From NCBI GenBank assembly GCA_964519955.1, contig CAZFLM010000162.1, positions 1 through 5,583 on the forward strand: DNA of 5,583 nt, in the 5' to 3' direction. Position numbers and translations under genes: made by a program. This stretch comes from CAZFLM01 sp964519955 (GTDB lineage Bacteria > Armatimonadota > Chthonomonadetes > Chthonomonadales > CAJBBX01). The stretch's first letter is position 1, and each line of letters begins with the position of its first letter. A model generated the notes under the pieces. That model was given only the letters and a program-made list of their open reading frames with translations. It was not told where the DNA came from and did not search any database. Below are positions 1-5,561 of the stretch, in pieces.

Positions 1-158
1 ATACCGGTGATCCGCTCACCATATAGGTCAACGCTAATAGGGAACGCACTACTAGCGTGAGAGCCATACCCAGAGACCTCCGTTCGGGGCCGTAGTGCTT
101 GCCGACGCGTCGGTGCCACCGTCCGGGGTGGGTTGCTCGATCCGCCTACGGTTTCCCG
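1..158. other. Upstream region without a recognisable gene
   Basis: I see no convincing coding sequence here. The reading frame of the downstream glycosidase gene stays open back to a GTG at 95. However, codons 95-235 use A or T at the third position in about 15 of 47 cases, far more often than the body of the gene, and they contain the predicted promoter. Most of this stretch is therefore likely to be intergenic. The first 60 bases are visibly less GC-rich than the rest of the window. No end of an upstream gene can be identified. Confidence 0.5.
102..113. promoter_or_regulatory. 12-bp perfect palindrome, possible operator
   Basis: CCGACGCGTCGG is a perfect inverted repeat with no spacer, ending 45 bp before the predicted -35 box. 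Its size and position suit a dimeric regulator, but no regulator is known for it. CG-rich palindromes also arise by chance in DNA of this composition. It is recorded as a candidate only. Confidence 0.25.
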
Positions 159-187
159 TTGCCCCGCCGTCTTCCTCCCGCTATAAT
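159..187 (+). promoter_or_regulatory. Predicted sigma-70-type promoter of the four-gene operon
   Basis: The -35 box TTGCCC (159-164) matches the consensus TTGACA at four of six positions. A spacer of exactly 17 bp leads to a perfect -10 box TATAAT (182-187). Transcription would begin near 194, giving a leader of about 42 nt before the GTG at 236. An exact TATAAT at optimal spacing is unlikely by chance in DNA this GC-rich. The site lies inside the longest possible open frame of gene 1, which is the main reason to place the start downstream. No other promoter is obvious between here and the end of ccmC. Confidence 0.6.
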
Positions 188-220
188 GGGGCGAACCGGC
201 AACATCGCCCACTCCACACA

Positions 221-225
221 GGGAG
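221..225 (+). promoter_or_regulatory. Ribosome binding site deciding the glycosidase start
   Basis: GGGAG, within AGGGAG at 220-225, lies 10 nt before the GTG at 236 and downstream of the predicted transcription start. No comparable purine-rich site precedes the other in-frame candidates (GTG at 95, 113 and 128), and those lie upstream of the promoter. The spacing is slightly long. Confidence 0.5.
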
Positions 226-235
226 TCGCCCACTC

Positions 236-2686
236 GTGCTCACCGCATGCCTTCTCGCGCTCTTCGCTGCGCCGCCCGCCCGCGTTCCGGCGCCGTTCAT
301 CGTACGCCCGGCCGCCGGGCTCGTCACGCAAGCTGGTGAGCCCGCTCGCGCCGCGTTCCTGGTGCTCAACCCCGACGCCGCCGCGGGCACTCGCTCCATC
401 ACCTTCACGTGCCAGGGCGGGGCCGTCGAGCCCGCCACGCTCGCCGTCACGCTGAAGCCGCACGAATCGCGGGTGGTCTCGGCGCGCGTCACGCTCCCGT
501 CCAGCTCGGAAGGCGCCACGCTGCGGGCATCGGCAGGCGGCTCGGGCGCGGCCACCTACGTGCGGCGCGGCGTCGACCTCGCCTTCGTGCCGTGGAAGCG
601 CAAGCTGACTCCGCGCGCGGCAGGCCTGGACGCGAAGTGGACGGCCCCCGACCTCGACGATGCGGCCTGGGCGACGATCCATCCGCCGATGACCTGGGAG
701 GAGAACGACTACGCCTGGTGCCGCGTCCACTTCCGAGCGCCGGCCGAGTGGAAGGGCAAGCGGGTCCGGTTCGTCGCGGGGGCGGTGGACGACAACGACG
801 TGACCTATCTGAACGGTCGGGAGATCGGCCGCACGAACGGGTGGGATACGCCGCGCGACTACACGCTGCCCGCCGACGCCATCCGCTGGGACGCGGACAA
901 CGTGCTGACGGTGATGGTCGACAACCCGACGTACGGTGGGGGGCTCTACAAGGCGCCGCTGTTCATCATCGTCGGCGACGGGCCCGTGACCGCGCCGATC
1001 CCCGCCAAGGCCGAGGCCGTCGCCAGGCCGAAGCCCGGCCGCATCGGCCAGCCGCTTCCGCTCCGCCGCCTGACGGTGAAGGACGGTGTGCTGCGCTACC
1101 CGGATGGAGCGGAGGTCTGCCTCTGGGGCGTGAACACCTACCCGCAGAGCTGGTATCAGTTCGACAACATGAAGAAGCTCGGCGTCGACATGCACGCCAC
1201 GCTGCACGCCGACCTCGACCACCTGCAGAAGATGGGCATCGAGGCGATCCGCATCCACGTGTTCGACCGCGAGATCAGCGACAAGGACGGCAACCTGGTC
1301 CGCAACGAGCACCTCGACCTGCTCGACGACCTGATCGGGGAGTGCAGCCGCCGCGGCATCTACCTCTACTTCACGCCTATTGCCTGGTGGGGCGGCCCGA
1401 ACCAGCGCGCGGACGCGTTCTCGACGCTCACCAGCAAGCCCGGCATGATGTTCGTGCCCTGGTCGATGAAGTCGTCCTCCAACTACCTGCGCAACTTCCT
1501 GAACCACACGATCCCGGCGACCGGGCGCGCGCTGAAGGACGAGCCGTGCCTGTGCCTGCTGGAGGTGATGAACGAGCCGGCCTACTTCGTCTACGACGAC
1601 ATTCGCGGCTCGGTGTATGGCCCGCAGGGCGAGGCGCCCGAGGTGATCGCGCGCGATCGGGCGGAGCTGCTGGCGCAGTGGCAGGCGTGGCTGCGCGCGA
1701 ACTCGCTCGACGACAGCCCGCTCTACTTCCCGCTCTTTCGCTACCAACTTATGAGCGCCTACATCCGCACGATGATCGGCGCGATCCGCTCCACCGGCGC
1801 GAAGCAGCCCGTCGCCATCTCCTACTTCGGCACGAACGGCGACGACATCGTCCAGGCCATCGCCGACTCGGAGTGCGACGCCATCACGACGAGCGCGTAC
1901 CCGGGCGGGTGGGGGCAGGTGAACGATGGGCACAACCTGATTCCGGCGGTGCCCGCGCAGAAGATCCCGGATGTGTTCGCGCGGAAGGCCCGCCTCGCCT
2001 ACGAGTTCGATACGCCCGCCACCAACACCAGCGCCTACCTCTACCCGGTCATCGCGGCCATGTTCCGCAACGCAGAGGTCCAGGTGGCCTGCCAGTTCCA
2101 GTACGACAGCATCAGCACTGCAAAGTGGAACACGGACTGGGGCGCGCACTGGCTGAACTGGCTCTACACGCCCGCGAAGACCGCCAGCTTCATGGTGGGC
2201 CGCGAGACGTTCCATTCGCAGCCGCGCGGCGTCGCGTACAACCCGGCGGGCGACGAGATGCGCTTCGGTCCGACGCTGGCCTCCTTCCGCCGCAACCTGA
2301 GCCTCTACGTCGCGCCGGATCTCGTCGTGCACTCGGCCACCATCCCTGACGACCTGGCCGCGTCCCTACCGACCTCGCCCAGGCGCATCGTCGGTGTCGG
2401 CTTCTCGCCCTACGTGGCCTACGACGGGAACGGCATCTACACGCTGACCGTGTCAGGCGACACCGCCGAGCTGGAGGTGAACCCGGACCAGAAGCTGGTG
2501 GGCAACTCCCTGTATGGCAGCTTCGAGCACCCGGCTGCCGAGCTGGTATCGGACATCCACCCGTTCCTGCTCAAGCTGCCCGGCTGGCACAACGCGCGCT
2601 GCGTCGCGGCCGATGGCAAGGAGCAGCCCCGCACGTACGTTGGCTGGACGCTGGCGCCTGGCCGGTACCGGATCACCAAGCAATGA
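236..2686 (+). CDS. Putative secreted multidomain glycoside hydrolase, GH5-like (clan GH-A)
   Basis: This encodes a probable exported glycosidase of 816 residues, numbered from the GTG at 236. That start was chosen from the promoter, the ribosome binding site and codon bias; a GTG at 95 would give 863 residues. Residues 1-19 form a hydrophobic signal-like stretch ending near VPA, though the n-region has no positive charge. A beta-rich region (about 20-120) precedes a GH2-like or galactose-binding-like jelly roll (about 120-250; WTAPDLDDAAW, VTYLNGREIGRTNGWD). A Pro/Ala/Lys linker follows. A (beta/alpha)8-type domain spans about 277-660, with an IRIH motif near strand 2. E447 in LLEVMNEP is the likely acid/base and E590 in AYEFD the likely nucleophile; their spacing of 143 fits the clan. 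A beta-rich tail (about 670-816) closes the protein. Hydrolysis of a beta-linked plant or microbial polysaccharide is inferred, and the substrate is unknown. The stop overlaps the ccmA start as ATGA. It could also belong to another GH-A family or an uncharacterised one. Confidence 0.8.
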   Translation: MLTACLLALFAAPPARVPAPFIVRPAAGLVTQAGEPARAAFLVLNPDAAAGTRSITFTCQGGAVEPATLAVTLKPHESRVVSARVTLPSSSEGATLRASAGGSGAATYVRRGVDLAFVPWKRKLTPRAAGLDAKWTAPDLDDAAWATIHPPMTWEENDYAWCRVHFRAPAEWKGKRVRFVAGAVDDNDVTYLNGREIGRTNGWDTPRDYTLPADAIRWDADNVLTVMVDNPTYGGGLYKAPLFIIVGDGPVTAPIPAKAEAVARPKPGRIGQPLPLRRLTVKDGVLRYPDGAEVCLWGVNTYPQSWYQFDNMKKLGVDMHATLHADLDHLQKMGIEAIRIHVFDREISDKDGNLVRNEHLDLLDDLIGECSRRGIYLYFTPIAWWGGPNQRADAFSTLTSKPGMMFVPWSMKSSSNYLRNFLNHTIPATGRALKDEPCLCLLEVMNEPAYFVYDDIRGSVYGPQGEAPEVIARDRAELLAQWQAWLRANSLDDSPLYFPLFRYQLMSAYIRTMIGAIRSTGAKQPVAISYFGTNGDDIVQAIADSECDAITTSAYPGGWGQVNDGHNLIPAVPAQKIPDVFARKARLAYEFDTPATNTSAYLYPVIAAMFRNAEVQVACQFQYDSISTAKWNTDWGAHWLNWLYTPAKTASFMVGRETFHSQPRGVAYNPAGDEMRFGPTLASFRRNLSLYVAPDLVVHSATIPDDLAASLPTSPRRIVGVGFSPYVAYDGNGIYTLTVSGDTAELEVNPDQKLVGNSLYGSFEHPAAELVSDIHPFLLKLPGWHNARCVAADGKEQPRTYVGWTLAPGRYRITKQ

Positions 2687-3315
2687 GGCAGGCGGCCGTC
2701 GCCATAGAGGGAGTGGGGCGCGTCTTCGGGCGCCGCCGCGTGCTGCGCGATGTGCACGCTGGCGTCGGCTTCGGCCAGACGCTCGTCGTCACCGGGGCCA
2801 ATGGCTCGGGCAAGAGCACGCTGCTGCGCATCGTCGCCGGCGTGCTCGCCCCAACCGAGGGCCGCGTGCGCGTGATCGTCGACGACCGCCCGCTCGACAG
2901 CGCCGGCCTGCGGCGGGAGATCGGCTACGCCGCGCCGGACCTGGTGCTCTACTCGGAGTTGACCGCCGTCGAGAACCTGCGCTTCTTCGGCTCCCTGCGC
3001 GGCCTCAGCCTGGACACTGACATGCTGCGCGCGATGCTGGACCGCGTGGGGCTGCTGGGCCGCGGGCGCGACGCCGTGTCGTCCTACTCCTCCGGCATGC
3101 GCCAGCGCCTGAAGCTCGCCTTTGCCCTCCTCCACGATCCCGCCATCCTCTTGCTCGACGAGCCCACCGCGAACCTCGACGAGGCCGGCGCGGCGATCGT
3201 GCGCGGCATCGTCGAGGAGCAGAAGCGCCGGGGCATCGTCATTGCGGCGACCAACGAGCGCGACGAAGCGGAATGGGGCGACGAACTCGTACGGCTGGGG
3301 GAGCCCAATGCCTGA
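2683..3315 (+). CDS. ccmA: Cytochrome c maturation ABC transporter, ATP-binding subunit CcmA
   Basis: This is an ABC ATPase of 210 residues, close to the usual length of CcmA. In known System I pathways CcmA works on the cytoplasmic face with CcmB, and its ATP hydrolysis frees haem-loaded CcmE from CcmC. Visible motifs are Walker A GANGSGKST (38-46), signature YSSGMRQR (135-142), Walker B ILLLDEP with D159 and E160, and D-loop NLDE. LYSELTAVENL (89-99) resembles the ELTALENL segment typical of CcmA. Two catalytic positions look unusual: the Q-loop reads IGYAAPD, with P85 or D86 where glutamine is expected, and the H-loop reads AATNERDE, with N191 where histidine is expected. The start ATG overlaps the glycosidase stop (ATGA) with no strong ribosome binding site, so it is probably translated by coupling. 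The CcmA identity rests mainly on the adjacent ccmB and ccmC. Confidence 0.85.
   Translation: MRQAAVAIEGVGRVFGRRRVLRDVHAGVGFGQTLVVTGANGSGKSTLLRIVAGVLAPTEGRVRVIVDDRPLDSAGLRREIGYAAPDLVLYSELTAVENLRFFGSLRGLSLDTDMLRAMLDRVGLLGRGRDAVSSYSSGMRQRLKLAFALLHDPAILLLDEPTANLDEAGAAIVRGIVEEQKRRGIVIAATNERDEAEWGDELVRLGEPNA
3297..3303 (+). promoter_or_regulatory. Ribosome binding site of ccmB inside the end of ccmA
   Basis: GGGGGAG ends 4 nt before the ATG at 3308, the same spacing seen at ccmC. It favours 3308 over the in-frame ATG at 3344, which is preceded only by GAGAG (3335-3339). Confidence 0.45.
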
Positions 3316-4003
3316 TCGCGCCGCGCGGCCACCCGAGAGCGTGATGCGGCAGACCCTGGCCGTCCTGGCCAAGGACCTGCAATCCGAGCTGCGGTCGCGC
3401 TCCGCGGTGAACGCGATCCTGCTCTTCGCCGTGACCGCGCTGGTCGTGGTGGCCTTCGCGGCGGGCGGCGCGCTCAGCGGAGCGGCCGTGCAGTCGGCGC
3501 TGCTCTGGGTTATCCTGTTCTTCGCCGCGTTCGCGGGGCTGTCGCACTCGTTCCAGCACGAGATGGAGAGCGGCACGTGGCTGGCGTTGAAGCTGACGTG
3601 CTCACCGTCCGCGATCTATGCGGGTAAACTCCTATTCAACCTGCTCTTGCTTGTTGCGATTGTCGCGATTGTGGTGCCGCTGTACGTTGTTATGGCCGGT
3701 CTCAGCATCGCGTCGCCGGCGCAGTTCGCACTGGTGGTGCTGGCGGGCTCCGTCGCGTTGGGTGCGGGCGCCACGTTTACCGCGGCCATTCTGGCGCGGG
3801 CAGGCGGGCGCAGCGCGCTGTACGGGGCGCTCGGCTTCCCGCTGCTGCTGCCGCTGCTGATGATGGCGGCGCGCGCGACGACGCTGACGCTGCTGCCGGG
3901 CGGCTCCGCCGACTTCTGGCACATCGCGCCGGGCATCGCGGGCTTCGGATTCATGCTGATCGTGGGGGGCGCGCTGCTGTTCCCCGCCTTGTGGGAGGAC
4001 TGA
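3308..4003 (+). CDS. ccmB: Haem exporter / cytochrome c maturation membrane protein CcmB
   Basis: This is an integral membrane protein of 231 residues, or 219 if translation begins at the ATG at 3344; CcmB proteins are usually about 220. CcmB is the membrane partner of CcmA in the System I ABC complex. About six hydrophobic segments are visible, roughly at 33-52, 59-79, 108-130, 136-160, 170-186 and 205-228. Between the second and third, a polar stretch reads SFQHEMESGTWLALKLTCSP (81-100) followed by a Lys (107). This matches the conserved CcmB pattern of an acidic-Gly motif, a Pro and then a Lys before helix 3. The 3308 start overlaps ccmA by 8 bp and has a GGGGGAG site. The frame is open further upstream to 3122, but that would lie inside ccmA and is rejected. 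Bases around 3620-3690 are locally less GC-rich than the flanks. Confidence 0.85.
   Translation: MPDRAARPPESVMRQTLAVLAKDLQSELRSRSAVNAILLFAVTALVVVAFAAGGALSGAAVQSALLWVILFFAAFAGLSHSFQHEMESGTWLALKLTCSPSAIYAGKLLFNLLLLVAIVAIVVPLYVVMAGLSIASPAQFALVVLAGSVALGAGATFTAAILARAGGRSALYGALGFPLLLPLLMMAARATTLTLLPGGSADFWHIAPGIAGFGFMLIVGGALLFPALWED
3993..3998 (+). promoter_or_regulatory. Strong ribosome binding site of ccmC
   Basis: GGGAGG within the last codons of ccmB lies 4 nt before the ATG at 4003. It fixes the ccmC start at the TGATG junction rather than at the in-frame GTG at 3991, which overlaps the upstream edge of this site. Confidence 0.6.
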
Positions 4004-4854
4004 TGGCGACGGGGCCGCGCGACAATCCGGCCGGGCTGACCGGGCTGTGGTGGAAGCTGCTAACCGGCGGCTGGCTAGCCCTCGGAATCCTCGGCGCCTT
4101 CCTCTATGCGGGTGCTGCCGCCGGCTTCACCATGGGCGGCAACGGGGCGCGCATCATCTTCTTCCACGTGCCGTGCGCCTGGCTCGCGTGCTGGGGCTAC
4201 ATCGTGGCGGCGTGGCAGGCGGCGCAGCACCTTGTCTTCCTAAAGCGCGGCCCATCCGAGGCGCCCGACCGCACGCGCTGGATCCCGGCGTTGTCGCTGG
4301 CGGCGCTCGCGTTCATGGCCGGCCCCGGGCCGGTGAAGGCCGGCGCGATGCCGTTCCTGCTGGGCATCGCCTGGTGCACCTGGCGGCCCGGCGCGCGCTC
4401 CGACTTCGCCTCGGCCGTCGCGATGGAGCTGGGCCTGGTCTTCGCAGCCCTGGCGACCGTGACAGGCAGCATCTTCTCGCGCAACGAGTGGGGCGCCTAC
4501 TGGAGTTGGGATCAGCGCCAGTCGTCCATCGTCGTCATCTTGCTCATCTTCGCCGCCTACCTGGTCTTGCGCGGCGCGGTGATCGACGAGCGGACCCGCG
4601 GCCGGCTCTGCGCGGCCTACGCGCTCATCGCGGTGGCGCCGGGCCTGTTCCTGGTCTGGGCGCTCCCGAGGATCGCTGGCTTCAGCGCCCACGAGGGAGC
4701 CAACCAGGCCGTCGTCGGAGGCGGGCTGGGCCCGACGTACAAGCTGGTGCTGTGGGCGTTCATGCTCCCGGCATTCATCGGCCTGTTCGCGTGGCTCCAC
4801 GAACTCGGCGTCCGCTTCAAGCGTCTAGAGGAGCGCGCGGACCGGGTGCGGTAG
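4003..4854 (+). CDS. ccmC: Haem-handling WWD-domain protein CcmC (cytochrome c biogenesis)
   Basis: This is a polytopic membrane protein of 283 residues in the CcmC/CcsA haem-handling family. In known systems CcmC presents haem on the outer face of the membrane for attachment to CcmE. The tryptophan-rich WWD motif reads WGAYWSWDQRQSS (163-175). It is flanked by two candidate haem-ligand histidines: H55 in FFHVPCAW and H230 in FSAHEGANQ, as expected for CcmC. Hydrophobic segments lie near 15-40, 50-72, 92-103, 113-126, 137-156, 174-192, 200-220 and 245-268. This is more than the six of classical CcmC because about 50 extra residues separate H55 from the WWD motif. The start overlaps the ccmB stop by one base (TGATG) behind GGGAGG. 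The protein alone could be a CcsA/ResC-type relative, but its place after ccmA and ccmB favours CcmC. Confidence 0.85.
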   Translation: MATGPRDNPAGLTGLWWKLLTGGWLALGILGAFLYAGAAAGFTMGGNGARIIFFHVPCAWLACWGYIVAAWQAAQHLVFLKRGPSEAPDRTRWIPALSLAALAFMAGPGPVKAGAMPFLLGIAWCTWRPGARSDFASAVAMELGLVFAALATVTGSIFSRNEWGAYWSWDQRQSSIVVILLIFAAYLVLRGAVIDERTRGRLCAAYALIAVAPGLFLVWALPRIAGFSAHEGANQAVVGGGLGPTYKLVLWAFMLPAFIGLFAWLHELGVRFKRLEERADRVR

Positions 4855-4868
4855 CATCGCCGCTCGGC

Positions 4869-4883
4869 GCGTCGCGTCGCGTC
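4869..4883. repeat. Short 5-bp tandem repeat after ccmC
   Basis: GCGTC occurs three times in a row, 15 bp after the ccmC stop. A short GC stem, CGGG/CCCG (4885-4888 with 4893-4896), follows it. There is no T-tract, so I do not call a terminator. No convincing intrinsic terminator is visible between ccmC and the long array. Confidence 0.45.
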
Positions 4884-4953
4884 GCGGGCGTGCCCGGGCG
4901 CCATCGCGCCGCCCATGGCCAGCCTCGCACCGACGTGTCGTGCCGTTATGGCC

Positions 4954-5050
4954 GTCATCCCGTTAGGGATCCGCTCTTGACGTTGGCCGTGCGGTTGCGC
5001 GCTGGCGCCTGCAGGAAGGAACGCGACAAGCAGATCCCTGACGGGATGAC
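4954..5050. repeat. Inverted-repeat core of array copy 1
   Basis: The left arm (4954-4974, GTCATCCCGT then TAGGGATCCGC) and the right arm (5030-5050, GCAGATCCCT then GACGGGATGAC) are reverse complements at 19 of 21 positions. The other two can form G-U pairs in RNA of the + strand. The loop is 55 nt (4975-5029) and contains a small GCGC/GCGC stem. Each arm can also fold alone: ATCCC-GTTA-GGGAT on the left and ATCCC-TGAC-GGGAT on the right. Lying about 100 nt after ccmC, it could stabilise or end the operon transcript (inference). Confidence 0.75.
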
Positions 5051-5197
5051 GTCTACCGCTCACGCCGCCGTCGCCGTCGCCGCTGCGCCGTCCCGGCCGC
5101 CATCGCTGTCGCTGTCGCGCCGCCCTGGCCGTCATCGCACTGGGGTTGCGCGCCGCCCATGGCCGGCCTCGCACCGACGTGTCGTGCCGTTATGGCC

Positions 5198-5294
5198 GTG
5201 ATCCCGTTAGGGATCCGCTCTTGACGTTGGCCGTGCGGTTGCGCGCTGGCGCCTGCAGGAAGGAACGCGACAAGCAGATCCCTGACGGGATGAC
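5198..5294. repeat. Inverted-repeat core of array copy 2
   Basis: This has the same two-arm layout as copy 1 (arms 5198-5218 and 5274-5294). A G at 5200 replaces C in the left arm. This breaks one pair of the long stem but completes a perfect 6-bp local stem, GATCCC-GTTA-GGGATC. Confidence 0.75.
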
Positions 5295-5316
5295 GTCTAC
5301 CGCTCACGCCGCCGTC

Positions 5317-5380
5317 GCCGTTGCCGCTGCGCCGTCCCGGCCGCCATCGCCGTCGCCGCTGCGCCGTCCCGGCCGCCATC
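5317..5380. repeat. Nested 32-bp direct repeat in the linker of copy 2
   Basis: Two adjacent 32-bp units (5317-5348 and 5349-5380) match at 31 of 32 positions, differing only at 5322 and 5354. Both contain GCCGCTGCGCCGTCCCGG. The equivalent stretch in copy 1 has the same length, but its second half has diverged. Confidence 0.75.
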
Positions 5381-5441
5381 GCACCGGGGTTGCGCGCCGC
5401 CCATGGCCGGCCTCGCACCGACGTGTCGTGCCGTAATGGCC

Positions 5442-5535
5442 GTCATCCCGTTAGGGATCGGCTCTTGACGTTGGCCGTGCGGTTGCGCGCTGGCGCCTGC
5501 AGGAAGGAACGCGACAAGCAGATCCCTGACGGGAT
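5442..5535. repeat. Inverted-repeat core of array copy 3, truncated on the right
   Basis: The left arm is 5442-5462, with G replacing C at 5461. The right arm keeps only its first 18 bases (5518-5535) before the sequence changes. With the first new base it forms GATCCC-TGAC-GGGATC, a perfect 6-bp local stem. The array boundary therefore falls inside the right arm. Confidence 0.7.
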
Positions 5536-5536
5536 C

Positions 5537-5553
5537 CGCGACACGAAGTCGCG
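5537..5553. repeat. Short hairpin directly after the array
   Basis: CGCGAC, a 5-nt loop ACGAA and GTCGCG form a perfect 6-bp stem. Outer bases ATC (5534-5536) and GAT (5559-5561) could extend it across a 5-nt bulge. No T-run follows, so it is not a classical terminator. It is not present in the other array copies. Confidence 0.5.
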
Positions 5554-5561
5554 CGACGGAT

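Larger units (their letters stand above)
4905..5535. repeat. Tandem array of a 244-bp unit (about 2.6 copies)
   Basis: Three copies begin at 4905, 5149 and 5393; the spacing is exactly 244 bp both times, and the third stops after 143 bp. By my hand alignment, copies 1 and 2 differ at 11 of 244 positions, and copies 2 and 3 at 3 of 143. Each unit has a leading block (GCCGCCCATGGCC, then CACCGACGTGTCG), a hairpin-forming core with two inverted arms, and a linker rich in CGCCGTCGCC-like triplets. The period is not a multiple of three, so the reading frame shifts between copies, which argues against protein coding. The layout resembles REP/BIME-type or MITE-like elements. The array accounts for most of the gene-free DNA after ccmC. 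Confidence 0.9.

Noticed and set aside
31..58. ACGCTA/TAGCGT inverted repeat (31-36 and 53-58)
   Set aside because: The 6-bp stem has a 16-nt loop and neither an extension nor a T-tract; this is weak enough to be chance.
233..262. LTAC as a lipoprotein cleavage motif near the glycosidase N-terminus
   Set aside because: The Cys is residue 5 from the chosen start, and the hydrophobic stretch follows it instead of preceding it, so it cannot be a normal lipobox.
146..2332. Long minus-strand open frame of 728 codons opposite the glycosidase gene
   Set aside because: Antisense frames stay open by chance in GC-rich coding DNA. The translation is Arg/Val/Ala/Gly-rich with no recognisable domain, while the + strand frame has clear glycosidase motifs.
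409..2349. Long + strand open frame in another phase of the glycosidase gene
   Set aside because: It is Arg/Pro/Gly-rich low-complexity translation overlapping a gene with clear domain and active-site motifs; a frame shadow.
3122..3307. Upstream extension of the ccmB frame
   Set aside because: It lies wholly inside ccmA, gives low-complexity Ser/Arg/Pro sequence, and would make CcmB far longer than the family norm.
4884..4903. GC-rich stem after ccmC as an intrinsic terminator
   Set aside because: The stem is only about 4 bp and is not followed by a run of T.
4977..5005. TTGACG in each array unit as a promoter -35 box
   Set aside because: No -10-like sequence lies 16-18 bp downstream; the region there is GC-rich (GCGCGCTGGC).
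4905..5535. CRISPR array
   Set aside because: The repeats are 244 bp with conserved linkers, not 25-40 bp repeats with unique spacers, and no cas gene is present.
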